From Dipteris shenzhenensis (Eukaryota; Polypodiophyta; Polypodiopsida; Gleicheniales), in NCBI GenBank assembly GCA_047967505.1, contig CM106541.1: a DNA stretch of 64,000 nucleotides; one strand, 5' to 3'. Positions 54,441 through 64,000 of the stretch are shown piece after piece (positions within the stretch are counted from its first letter, which is position 1; every line of letters starts with the position of its first letter). Made by a program: the position numbers and the translations under genes. The notes beneath the pieces were generated by a model. It had not been told where the DNA came from. It worked only from the letters and a program-made list of their open reading frames with translations, and made no database searches.

Positions 54441-54545
54441 GGGCTGCCGCTGGGGGCTTTGCCCCCAGACCCCCACCGGGGGCCTGCGCCCCCCGGACCC
54501 CCTGCTATCGGGGGGGCTATCGCCCCCCCGAACCTCCCCTTTTTG
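54440..54545. repeat. GC-rich hairpin cluster
   Basis: About 100 bp of near-pure G/C with several short inverted repeats: CTGGGGGCTTTGCCCCCAG, CCGGGGGCCTGCGCCCCCCGG and CGGGGGGGCTATCGCCCCCCCG. It strikingly contrasts with AT-rich flanks and interrupts the DUF7869-like frame, so it is an insertion. Confidence 0.88.
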
Positions 54546-54781
54546 CAGACGGGTATCTACTCTTGGCTCCTAAGCCATCTCATAACCATCTGGTCTACTC
54601 TAAGACCCCTTCCAGTGTCTAAACTGGGGATCCCTCCCAATATCTGATACCCATCATGGCTTCTCCTCATATGGGGGCCTTACAACATTGGGTACACAGA
54701 ATATTGGTGGGTTACATGAGAGCTGGACATTTGAGCTAACTCTAACAGTTGGGTCCTTCCAACTTATCTCCTTTGATCATT

Positions 54782-55420
54782 TCATAATACCAAAACTCTC
54801 TGACTGAGACATCTTGACTGAACCATTTCATTGTTGTGCAAGTAGGCCAATGCTCTATGATGAACATGACTGTTTAGCATGCCATAAATCACTTGGAGAA
54901 GCAAATGAGACAACCAAAGCCTGTTGAACATAGGGTTGAGCATCAAGCTTGTATAGCCCTTTGTCACATGAGTACCTATTTCCACAATTTCATACCCTTT
55001 CTTGGGATCCTTGATCCTGCATTGATCATCTTGAAACTCAACAAGCATGTGCTGATCATAGGCAATAGAAGGAACTTAGCTTCTAGGACATACCAAACAT
55101 CACGGGTGTATATTTCCTTGTGTGAATCCAAAAGGATGGGAACATCTCCTACTCATGTGATGTCTTGTGATTCATCATTTGCAGATGTAACATTTTTGCC
55201 ATAAACAGGTTAGATTTCCTCAAACCACTCCTTTCTAGGAGTCATGTGCTTAGTAGCACCACTATCCAAATACCTTCTATCAATGGCAGCAAAAGAAGCA
55301 TCACTAGATCAGGCATGTGTACTAGAATCCCCTTGGCATCAAAGCTGTTCGTGAACTACAGTAAAAACAATATCTTTGTCCTCTTGTGCAAAGTGTGCCT
55401 GTGGTGGAGCATTTGCATTT
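54782..55420 (-). pseudogene. copia 2 protease to gag-pre-integrase remnant
   Basis: The minus strand reads YLDSGATKH-like protease sequence in broken frames near 55240-55270, then EFQDDQCRIKDPKKGYEIVEIGTH and, after degenerate sequence, HHRALAYLHN, corresponding to the 'WHrRLgHln' start of the integrase zinc region. Several frame breaks. Confidence 0.65.
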
Positions 55421-55482
55421 TCAGCCGGTGCAACAAAATTACTACTTGTGCCTTGCCTTTTCTTCTCATTAGCAATCCTTTT

Positions 55483-56100
55483 CTAACACTCTACAATATA
55501 ATGATTTGGTTGTTTATAATTGCATCTACCCTTCTTAACCTTCGGATCTTGATTTGTACTTGCATTCCCCGCATTCTTGGGCTGATATGCATGGATATTC
55601 TTTTGTTTTAAATGACCTCCCCTTTGCTGAAATTTTCCCTTTCCTTGAGTCGTAAGTGCTTGCTCACCTCTCCTCTTGCTGTAACAACAACCCAACTAGC
55701 TCATCAGATGAAAGAGGGGCTGCCCTGAGCATAATAGTCAAAGAGGTGACAAATGTGCCATAAGAGGGAGCCAAGCTATTGAGAGTGATAGAGACTAATT
55801 CCTTGTCCTATTTCCTAAATCTCAACACTTGCTAGTTGATCTCTGAGATCAATGACCTTTGCAATGTGCTATGTGATTGTCTAAACTTCTTGCATGGAAA
55901 GCTCCTTGAGTTATTGGTCAATGCAATGACCCTTGCTTCATTCTTGATATGATATATGTTTGCCAACTTTTTCCAAGTATCTTTTGCATCTGCGCATGAC
56001 TTAATGGTTGTCATAATGTGCCTCTTCACTAATGAGGCAATCAAGAAGAAAGCCTAGGCATTTCTACAATCAAACTTCTTTTGAGACATCTTGACTGCAA
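55483..56100 (-). pseudogene. copia 2 gag
   Basis: ASLVKRHIMTTIKSCADAKDTWKKLANIYHIKNEAR is a UBN2-type gag core; a frame change follows, then a basic region with KGKFQQRGGH and a zinc knuckle at about 55495-55545. The knuckle reads CNYKQPNHYIVEC: the second cysteine codon of the CCHC box is absent. Confidence 0.85.
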
Positions 56101-57054
56101 ATGCAGTTGCAAAGAAAACACAACTGAAAGAAAGGCATACTAATTGCAAATGCACCTATAAATGGCTTTGAGATAATAAAGGTGCTAAATATCCCCTCCC
56201 TGAAGGCTGGAAATTCGCAGTAGAAAAATATTCCAAGAAGAGGCCTAGCAGTGGTGTGTTGCCACCTGTGTTGATTTTTCCAAGTCGTGCCTGGAGGCTG
56301 GGAATAAACTGAATCATTTGGAATGAATGTGATGATACTTAATGGTCTGGAATGAATTTGTTGATACTTTCCCACCACACACTTGGAAGGTGTGCCCCAA
56401 AAAACTTTGAATAAGTTGGAAACAACGAGCAGTTCAGGCCTCAAGATGACGCAAAGCTGAATCTGCCCAAAAACGGGCCGCTACAAACTGCCCCAATGTG
56501 GAAGCAAAATGTCCTAGGCAACGCCCACTTCAATTTGTGTATGGCATGTGCAGGTAGGACCGGCGATGAGCTGATATATATTAGGTCCTTCTGAATCTCT
56601 AGCCTATGCTGGCATTGCTCTTGAAGGATCTTTATCATGCAAATCCATCATGCCTGATTCAAAAGAGCAGGATATTCAACACGCATACCTGAGTAGGTTG
56701 ACGTTGACCTTATTGGCTGATGCAAGAGTTAGGAAATAGAAATGTATGTACAATCTTCCTTCCTGAACTACCTAGCTATTGAGAGCTCTACCTTCCTAGG
56801 AAGGAATTTAGGCCAAAACAAGAGATGCTCAAAGATGCCTTTGGATGTGATGGGTTGAACACATAGAGGCCTTCTCACATTGGCCATAGACACTTCTTAA
56901 ATGACGAGCATATTGGGGCGCACAGCTAGGCAGCAAGGGGTGAGGTGGAGGCAAGCTGAGAGGGTTGGTAGATGGGCAAGAAAATCTCTGGTCACACCAA
57001 TGAACTTGCTTGGTGATAGGAAGCAAGGCAAGATGGCAAGTCTCAGTGAGCGTG

Positions 57055-57066
57055 GCTCTGATACCA
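57055..57066 (-). other. copia 2 primer-binding site
   Basis: TGGTATCAGAGC on the minus strand, two bases inside the LTR end; the same initiator-Met tRNA primer as copia 1. Confidence 0.9.
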
Positions 57067-57068
57067 CA

Positions 57069-57513
57069 TGAAGGAACAAAGGAGAAGTTGTGAACATGAG
57101 TGAACAAGAATGTGGTCACACAAAAACCTCTAATAGAATGTTCAATAGAATGAGAGTACAACTACTTGGTATTTATAGTACCCAAGCACAACACTAGAAA
57201 AATAGACACCACCACCATATCATTCTATGTGTCTACAAACACTCTCCATGGCAGCCTCTATTTACCTGTCTCACTCATACCATATTCTTGGACCTTGAGC
57301 AAGTATGTGATATGAGATGTCTATCTACAAAGGACATGTTGCACCTCTTCCCTTGCATCATACAAGAGAGCATCATGACTTGTAGTGTCTCAAATCTAGC
57401 CTAGTTGGATCCTATGTAATTTAATCTGTAGAAAGGTTATGCAAATACATTGTTAGTCTAACTAAATAGTAGAAGAGGAAGGATCCTATATGCACATGTT
57501 GGATGTCTCAACA
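57069..57513 (-). repeat. 5' LTR of copia 2 (outer border tentative)
   Basis: The inner end ...TTCA is fixed by the primer site. The outer border is placed at a TGTTGAGACATCC start (minus), giving a 445-bp TG...CA repeat. A TATA-like ACTATAAATACC lies at about 57168-57180 on the minus strand. Only one LTR is in the window, so the outer limit is a guess. Confidence 0.6.
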
Positions 57514-57990
57514 CAATGCCAACCTACTCTCTAGTGAAGATGTGTGACTTGTGCTATGGAGGTGTGCATCAACAGTGTTGAAATGATAACCTTGGTCTTA
57601 CTAAGATCCATCATTGTTGTTACTTCTGGGGCACAAGTTATCTATGTAGTTATGGCTAGGTGCCACGAAGGTACCTCTAGTAAGAGACGTTAGGAGCTAT
57701 CAATAAGGGAGCAAGGTCATAGTGACAAGGTTTGCACTACCATTGGAGCTTCTCTCCCACCTTTATCATGGTTCATAATGCCTTGGTTTCACATCAGGAA
57801 TTCTAGGTGAAGCTATATGTGGAGGGCCCCAATTTGCAGATCCTCAATACTTATTTATTAAATTCACATTTTGATGCATGAAGTTTTACTAAATGGTGCA
57901 AAAGGTCATGGTAATCATCTAAATCATGCCTTGCCATTCGTTTTGATATGTAACATGACCCCATTTGGATTTGTAAATCAAAAGATACAG
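57514..57990. other. Stretch without a recognisable gene
   Basis: No coding domain or repeat identified; ends at the hairpin element. Confidence 0.5.
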
Positions 57991-57997
57991 GACGTCA

Positions 57998-58071
57998 AAA
58001 TTCTCCTCTTTTGGGCCAAAAGAGGGAGCATGTTAACGCGCTCCCTGTTTTGGCCCAAAAGAGGAGAATTT
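57998..58071. repeat. 74-bp hairpin with 31-bp arms
   Basis: The arm 57998-58028 (starting AAATTCTCCTCTTTTGGGCC) is the inverse complement of 58041-58071 with a single mismatch, around a 12-base loop. It could fold as a small-RNA-precursor-like stem or be a minimal palindromic mobile element. No flanking duplication is obvious. Confidence 0.95.
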
Positions 58072-58159
58072 AGGATGCTAACCCCTATGATGATCAGGAA
58101 AATCAAGAATGTGTATATTAATTTCCTCTTGGTAATGGTTTCTATTTTTATGGATACTC

Positions 58160-58175
58160 TATTTGTTTATACATA

Positions 58176-58218
<43 letters not shown>

Positions 58219-58378
58219 ATATATATATTCATATGTGTATATATATATATATATATATATTCACACACATATATATATACATACATATATATTCATATAT
58301 ATATATATATATATATGAATATATATGTATGTATATATATATATATGTATATATTCATATATATGTATGTATATATTT
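58160..58378. repeat. (TA)n-rich microsatellite
   Basis: TATATA with TGTG and CATA interruptions for about 220 bp. Open frames here are artefacts. Confidence 0.95.
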
Positions 58379-58379
58379 C

Positions 58380-59830
58380 CTTCTCTATAGTCTTTTCTCT
58401 TTAAGGCGTCTTGCACTCAGTATTATTCTCCTAAGTGGGTGTGGACTCGGAATCTCGTCTTGTCATCATTTGTCCTATAAAAAACTAACCCCAAAATCTG
58501 AGTATTAATGTTGTCACCTTTCTGTCATTTGAGCATGCCATGCTTAAGATTGCAAGAGTGAGCATCTTCACTGAGCACTACACAGGGTCAGGTTAGCATC
58601 GAGCACCTTAAGTTAGTAGTGGGTGAGTGAACTAGAGCGTCAACAGTTTGTGATCCTACTGAGGAAGGGTCTATTGATTGTGAGTTGATGAGTTGTTAGT
58701 TCAAGAGATCTAGAGAATCGAGATAGTAAGCTTAGAATTGAGAGGTCAATGAGGTTCATGTTTAGTGGGTGAAAGCAAGGTAATGTGGAATGCTTTTTCA
58801 CTATATAGCATGAAAATATAGCAAAATACATAGTACTTAGATGATGAAGAAACAAAAGTGGTTCTTATATTTTTCAATAAAATATAGACAGCTTGTTGCA
58901 TGATTATGTGCACCACTACCAAGTAACTGAAAGACTGATGAGACGTTTTGGGTAGTTCCTAGATTCCAACTCCAAAATTATGTTCACTCCTGATTGTGTT
59001 GTTAACCATTCTTGCAAGCTGAAGAGCTTCATACTCGCCGTCTGTGCTACCGTGCTATGGTCCAGCTCATGACTTCAGTTTCCCCACAGTGAGGACTCAA
59101 ACACGCCTGAACTAGAGGGTAAAGTCTTGATGGAAGCAAATTTTGGTTATCACTTTCCACTATTTACGAAGTTTGACTTACAGATGTTGCCATAGACTAA
59201 ATGAGGCCCGATTTCATTCAAGTTTAATACATTGTTTCTTGAATTGATAGCATTGATATAGCAGTTCATCGTGCTTGGAAGGAGGAGGAAGCATGCACCA
59301 TTCGAGACCTTTTAGTAGATGGAGTGCTTGTATTGAAAGGGTTACTAAGATTGCTAAAGATTTTGGGGGGGGAGAGAGGAGGAAGAATGAAGAGACAAGG
59401 GAAGGCAACGGCCTGCGTGAGTTTGTAATTGTTGTTGACTATTGTTGAGAATCCATTGGATCCTATTTTGTCTTCATTGCTTTCCTCGGTTGAGCTTTTC
59501 TTGAGAGCTATAGAGCATGCTAGGCTAGGTGCAGCTAAGATTCAAAGTGGCTTCAAGAAGGTGACGCAATATCGGCATTGTTATTTAGAGCAGTTAGAGA
59601 GAAACGGCTCAAAGAAAATATTATTTTGGTAAAGTACGCCAAGGGAAATCTAGTGTGTGAGGAGTCAAAAATAGCTAAGATTTTCATGTAGCATTTAACT
59701 ACCATTACGGTTACTAGGCAAATTACAAGTTAAAGCTAGATGCATTCCTAAGCAATTTGTATGATAGGTGGTGATGCTTGATGAGGCTCTACTGTTGCAA
59801 AGGCCTTTCTTCGGTTGAGATCAAATATGT
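58380..59830. other. Stretch without a clear gene
   Basis: Mostly unidentifiable. The 59420-59640 part (LGAAKIQSGFKKVTQYRHCYLEQLERNG) is probably the start of the LINE remnant that follows. Confidence 0.45.
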
Positions 59831-59839
59831 TCTTTGGTT

Positions 59840-60245
59840 GAGATCAATGGATGAGATCAAAATGGTTGTGTTCTCTATGGCTAGAGGTAAGTCACTTGGG
59901 CCCCGCAGTATGCCTATTGACTTCTATCAACATAACTTGTGGAGGATATGATGGAAGTAACCAACCGGTGCTTTCAAAGAGATGTGATGCCTCAGATCTT
60001 AATATGGGTATGATAAAGCTCATTTCTAAGGAGTAGAATAGATGGTTACCATGTCACTGGAGACCTTTATCGATGCTCAATTGTGTGTGCAAAGTTATGG
60101 CCAAGGATTTGGGTAATAGAATCAAGCTCATATTCTGAGTAGGGTGGTGCATGCTAGAGAATATGGTTTTGTATATGCAAGGAACATACAAGATGTCCTT
60201 GTAAATATATTATTGGCTATTAATCATGCAATGAATTATAATGAA
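59840..60245 (+). pseudogene. LINE (non-LTR) reverse transcriptase remnant
   Basis: Reads ARGKSLGPRSMPIDFYQ, where LINE RTs have 'GKSPGPDGFPAEFF'; then in shifted frames IKLISKE, CHWRPLSMLNCVCKVMAKDLGNRIK ('nWRPIsLlN..YKilakvLa.Rl'), and REYGFVYARNIQDVLVNILLAINHA ('QtgFv.gRsI.Dni'). The order of blocks is right, but stops and frame changes are frequent. The catalytic FADD region is not present. Confidence 0.8.
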
Positions 60246-60289
60246 TCATATTGAATTTTAGTATTTCTATCTTTGCAAAGATCATGGCA

Positions 60290-60530
60290 GCTAATGCAGC
60301 TCGCAAGGCATCTAAGAAGATATCATAAGTGCAGGTCCCAGTACAAAAGAAATTTTGCCGCTATGCATGGGAGTTTAATGAGGAGTATGGGCTTAGTATG
60401 TTTGGAATAGATCCAAGTGTTTGCCTCTATGCCAACATGAACTTAGGTAGTACAGAATGTGTGTGTAGAGTAGCAACAAAGCTCCGCTTGTACTTGCATA
60501 AGGCTAGGAATAATCTCTCTTAGGAATCCT
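60290..60530 (+). pseudogene. Unidentified short coding-like frame
   Basis: Open from about 60329 to 60523 with KKFCRYAWEFNEEYGLSMFGIDPSVCLYANMNLG. I do not recognise it. It precedes the repeats that separate it from the phosphatase-like fragment, and the two could belong to one captured gene. Confidence 0.25.
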
Positions 60531-60535
60531 CAATA

Positions 60536-60650
60536 TGCAACTTCTACATGCAACTTCTACTTGCAACTCCTACATGCAACATGCAACTCCTACATGCAAC
60601 TTGCAACTCCTACATGCAACTTCTATATGCAAGTTCTACATGTAGAGAGA
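60536..60650 (+). repeat. ACATGCAACT(T/C)CT tandem repeats
   Basis: Eight or so 13-23 bp units of CTACATGCAACTTCT/CTACATGCAACTCC, followed by related (C)TACATG(T/C)AGAGAGAGAA pairs at about 60637 and 60670. Confidence 0.85.
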
Positions 60651-60767
60651 GAATGTCTTACAATTCCTACATGCAGAGAGAGAAGCTCTCCAACTTGTAT
60701 AAATACCCCATAATGGAATGAAGCCCACACTCTTTGGGTCATTGTGTTAAGTTCTACTTTGGTCCAC

Positions 60768-60948
60768 CCCCCCTTCCCTCCCTCCCCTTCCCCCCCCCCC
60801 CCCTTCATCCCCTCCACCCTACCCCCCCCCCCACACCCCCTCATCCTCCCCCCCCACCCCCTCCATCCCCACCACCACCTTCCACCCCCCACCCCATCCA
60901 TCCCCTCCCCCCCCCGCTCCTCCATCCCCTCCACCCCCCCCCCTTTTT
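60768..60948 (+). repeat. C-rich low-complexity tract
   Basis: CCCCTCCATCCCC and CACCCCCC units, including runs of 14 C at about 60790. It ends in a T-run. Confidence 0.9.
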
Positions 60949-61089
60949 TTACAATGTGATAGGTGTTTCTGACGTGTTTCCTAACCTATGCAGGAGATTC
61001 AGGAATTTTGGGTTGGCAGAGCTGGGACAAGATGAATGCATAGAGGCACCATTTCAGTTTGGGAATGTGCCTGGGGTTCCTACAAGTTA

Positions 61090-61340
61090 CTAGCAAAAAC
61101 CCATTTTCTTCAAGAATCTTGAATACATTTGGAGGTTCTATATTGAATTCAACCCTAACAACACATTGCTTGTTGACAACATGCAGTACAAGTCCATCTT
61201 GAATGAACCTGATGTATGCATTTGCCTTGAGACTTTTGACCTCGAGGATAATCAAGAAGATCCCTTTTATCTCACAAAAATGTTGATATACTGGCTAGCT
61301 ATGTGGAACAATGCACATGACTGCATAAACGTTTTGTAAA
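61090..61340 (+). pseudogene. FCP1/NLI-interacting-factor-like phosphatase fragment
   Basis: After a stop at 61090 one frame reads FFKNLEYIWRFYIEFNPNNT, then LLVDNMQYKSILNEPDVCI and a C-terminal helix region LTKMLIYWLAMWNNAHD. This resembles the last third of the FCP1/Scp-like phosphatase domain ('KdLe.iW......n.nTlLiDds.yk...np...i'). The catalytic DxDxT part is absent. Most likely a pseudogene or a fragment carried by a transposon. Confidence 0.5.
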
Positions 61341-62720
61341 ATGAACAAGTTAAGTAATCCAAAGGATGAGGTCTCCATGCCCACATAGTAACATTACCAC
61401 CATTGTGTCAGTACACGTGAGGGGTGCTCTTGTCATTAGTCTTGTACATATATTATGGTTCACATGATGTAAAAAACTATACTATGAAGGAGCTAGAGCT
61501 TTTGTAACACCAACGTACCTACCAAATAATTTTTTGTAATTAAACATATATTCAATTGTTATCTTCTAATGTTTGTCTATGATGTGAAGCAGATTGCACA
61601 TCCACAAGTTCTATCTTAATGTTATGCAGTTGTATGATTTCTCTTTCATGTATGGATTAAAGTTATTGTGTGTGCTATATAGTACTAAAGCAGTTATTGT
61701 CTATCAATAGATCATCTATATGGCACCAAAATAGTTAGTATATCTTCTAGATCACATTGAATCGGTTATTGTCATCACTAGCCATATAGCACAAAATTGG
61801 TTACTATTTGTCAATAGATCAGCTATATAGCAACAAATCAGTTATAGTATATGTGCTATATAGCACTGAAGTTGGTTGCCCCCTATTTGACTATTTGATA
61901 TAATAACACATATTTCATTAATTTTGGACTCATATGTCTACTCTTGGACTAATCCCAAAAATCCTTCCCAAATGAAAATTTTACTTTATGAAAATCTCAT
62001 TCAAGAATCAAAAGTTCACTTTTTGGCACTATCATTTCCACATAATAAATTTCACAATATGTCTCTATAATGGTACACTACTAATGCAAAAACTTCGATT
62101 AAATCCTACTTTTGTACTTCTTGTTTTTAACAATCCTATTCACGTTTATAAAAAATCATGAGTTATTAATTTAAATCCATAAAAAATCACTTTCAAAATA
62201 AAGATTATTAATATAATTTAATCCAAAAGAATGCACTTAAAATTTGATGTAGAAAACTATAACACTCTTGAAGTCCCAAAAAATTTAAAATTTAAAATAG
62301 ACAAGAGGCATGGAAGACTCTTTAAATGTGCTCCAAAAATAGTAATAGCTATGCTTGAAAATTTACATTATCATATGCTTACAAGAAATATTGCTCTCCA
62401 TGAGTCTTTGTACAAAGGAGTCTGACATGCAGCCTTTTCAATAACTCAATTATGCCTTTACAAATGTGTTAAGTACATATGGGCAACTTGTTTGTTTGAA
62501 TGTCCGATTCATTGCCACTTGTTGCTTGGATGCCTCATTCCATCTCGTCTGAAGACCGTCTTTATTGATGCTTGAATGATATTGTTATGGGCATTCTTCA
62601 TTTGCGCTATTTCCTTCTACTTCCTCCTTAGTGAGCATCTTCAAAAACTCTGTAATGTGCGAAATAATGGGTAGCAGTATTCTTATTTTTTCTTCTACAT
62701 CATATCCCATGTGCTTCTCC
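61340..62720. other. AT-rich stretch with degenerate ~65-bp repeats
   Basis: 61660-61885 contains repeated TGTGCTATATAGCAC and TCAATAGATCA(T/G)CTATAT(A/G)GCA phrases at about 60-70 bp spacing. A 64-codon frame at 62231-62425 (VPKNLKFKIDKRHGRLFK) is not identified. Otherwise nothing recognisable. Confidence 0.55.
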
Positions 62721-62724
62721 TTTT

Positions 62725-62937
62725 TCAAATAGCCAATATATAGTATATTGTTATCCTGGTTCTGGAATTCCTACCCCTTGGCTCATACCATAGTGCTGTA
62801 AATGTTGCAACTTTTCCCTTGTCATCCATGCTCACTTCCACCACTTTTGCAACCCAAAACTTAACATTCTCATGCTCATCGTCCGATGGTCGAACTGCAA
62901 CAAAACAGCGGATGTCGTCTATGTCTACTTCAAGCAT
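62725..62937 (-). pseudogene. Unidentified BAH-like coding fragment
   Basis: Reads DDIRCFVAVRPSDDEHENVKFWVAKVVEVSMDD and ATFTALWYEP. The 'fvaVrp....fWvakV.ev......kg.v....WYep' pattern resembles the small reader-like region seen in some transposon proteins, and BAH-like domains. No neighbour supports a full gene. Confidence 0.35.
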
Positions 62938-62980
62938 AAACTCTCTCTTCCTCGGTCCACAATATGGACATGGGAGTCGC

Positions 62981-64000
62981 TATTGAGAGTTCACACTCAA
63001 CATCATGTGGCATAGCACCATCATGTGATCATATGTGCATATCACTAACCTTATAGAGTGCTATAAAGGAAAGGGTTAGATCCCCTAACCCTAACCCTAA
63101 ATGAGTTTGTATATATTCTATTTTTTCAACTAAATCTAGTGTACAGTTAGTCATTTGTGGTGTGCTGTCTAGCTGCGCCCTCTCTCCTCATCTCCACTCT
63201 TCTCCTCTCCCTTCTTCATATTTTGTCAGTTGACTTTCATCGACAACTACAGCAGATATTGTTGGGTCTACTTTTTGAAAGAGAAATCTGAAGTGTTTTC
63301 CAGATTTCAAGAATTCAAAGCCATGGTAGAAAACTAGACAGGCAGAAAGATCAAAGCCATGAGATCAGATAGAGGAGGTGAATACATGTCTTTAGCATTC
63401 ATGAACTTTTGCAAAAATCACAGCATTCGAAGACAATTCACGTGTGCAAATACTCCTTAGCAGAATGCAAGAGCTAAAAGGAAGAATGGGACTTTAGCAA
63501 ACAGTGCTAGAGCAATGCTTAGTGAAAAGCATCTTCCGAATTAGTATTGGGTAGAAGCAATAGGTACTGCAAACTATTTGCTTAATCAGCTTCCTACCGA
63601 ACCGATATAGGGTATGACTCCTTATGAAGCATTCACTGGACACAAGCCACACATTGGGCATCTCCGCATATTTGGTTACATAGCATATGCCCACATACAT
63701 GATGATCATCTCGCTGGAAATTGGATGCGAAGTCACGCAAATGCATCATGGTTGGCTATAGTGAAGAAAGCAAAGCATACAAATTGTATGATCCCATCAA
63801 CCGCAAAGTCATTTTCTCCAGAGATGTAATCTTTGATGAGGAATCAGAATGGAAAACCTCACCTACACAGGAGATAGAAACATTGACTTCACAGTCATCT
63901 ACGAAATAGGTTGATGAAGAAGAGCAAGAATTTCCAGCAACACCCCAAGAAGAGCCACAACAGCTCAGATTGTCTACTAGGGACAGCAGACCTCCAGCCA
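62981..64000 (+). mobile_element. copia 1-family copy with LTR fused to integrase
   Basis: LTR 62981-63228 (248 bp, TATTGAGAG to TTTTGTCA) in plus orientation is the same family as 7547-7803. Immediately after its CA, with no primer-binding site, gag or protease, the sequence is copia integrase, running to the window edge. Part of the element lies outside the window. Confidence 0.9.
63229..63999 (+). pseudogene. copia integrase, degenerate
   Basis: [15 protein letters not shown] (first Asp), AMRSDRGGEYMSLAF (second Asp), then QNARAKRKNGT, where the catalytic 'ERKN' glutamate is replaced by lysine. YWVEAIGTANYLLNQLPT and MTPYEAFTGHKPHIGHLRIFG follow. A frame change at about 63720 leads to AKSRKCIMVGYSEESKAYKLYDPINRKVIFSRDVIFDE. 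In-frame stops at about 63335, 63460, 63541 and 63608. Confidence 0.92.

Larger units (their letters stand above)
54640..57513 (-). mobile_element. Ty1/copia retrotransposon 2, 3'-truncated
   Basis: Minus-strand element with 5' LTR (about 57069-57513), primer-binding site (57055-57066), leader, gag, and a protease/pre-integrase remnant. Reverse transcriptase and the 3' LTR are missing; recognisable sequence ends near 54780, with unassigned sequence to about 54640. It is a different family from copia 1 (different LTR and gag). Confidence 0.8.

Noticed and set aside
57871-58508. 177- and 109-codon Tyr/Ile-rich frames
   Set aside because: Translation of the (TA)n microsatellite.
60734-60959. 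Pro-rich frames of 71-119 codons
   Set aside because: Translation of the C-rich repeat tract.

Overview
The window is repeat-dense nuclear DNA from a land plant. The evidence is plant-type transposon families (a Tnp2-type CACTA element, Ty1/copia elements primed by initiator-Met tRNA, Ty3/gypsy, a MULE, a LINE, a tRNA-derived SINE), degenerate TTTAGGG/CCCTAAA telomere-type tracts and a plant trihelix transcription-factor gene. I cannot assign the species from sequence alone. A large, transposon-rich genome, possibly of a seed-free plant, is only an impression.

Layout. Positions 1-16.6 kb are a four-level nest. A decayed Ty3/gypsy element (1-2852, resuming at 16171) is split by a 13.3-kb CACTA element (2853-16167, 3-bp target duplication ATG). 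That element is split by a copia element (7547-13168, 5-bp duplication CCTTC), whose leader holds a 244-bp MITE (12276-12519, 8-bp duplication GCGTATGC). Positions 16.6-24.8 kb are the least repetitive part and hold the only intact-looking gene, an intronless trihelix factor (19511-20632), plus a SINE. Positions 24.8-33.7 kb contain a CACTA end fragment and then an unusual unit: about 18 copies of a 16-bp palindrome, a telobox and TATA box, a short first exon, an AT-rich intron made of ~200-bp repeats, and a broken RING-finger gene. A ~185-bp, G-box-bearing tandem satellite and a DUF7869-like fragment follow. Positions 33.7-41 kb are microsatellites, two MITEs of the same TIR family, copia integrase debris and two outward-facing telomere-type tracts. 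Positions 41.7-44.7 kb are an internally deleted CACTA copy in inverse orientation.

Positions 44.7-54.4 kb are the second unusual region. A multi-exon pseudogene on the minus strand combines a ParB-like segment with a beta-class (N6/N4) amino-methyltransferase-like domain. Upstream of it lie four copies of a 20-bp GC-rich palindrome, and then a divergent MULE-type transposase pseudogene with a WRKY/GCM1-like zinc cluster and a SWIM finger. Another DUF7869-like fragment and a GC-rich hairpin cluster follow. Positions 54.6-64 kb hold a second copia family, a perfect-arm hairpin, an AT microsatellite, a LINE reverse-transcriptase remnant, an FCP1/NLI-like phosphatase fragment, and a third copia copy whose LTR is joined directly to integrase.

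Apart from the trihelix gene, almost every coding region carries stops, frameshifts or truncations, so most annotations are pseudogenes or mobile-element remnants. The candidates for undescribed biology are the palindrome-array/RING unit (25.85-30.6 kb) and the ParB-methyltransferase/MULE divergent pair with its shared palindromes (44.7-53.7 kb).
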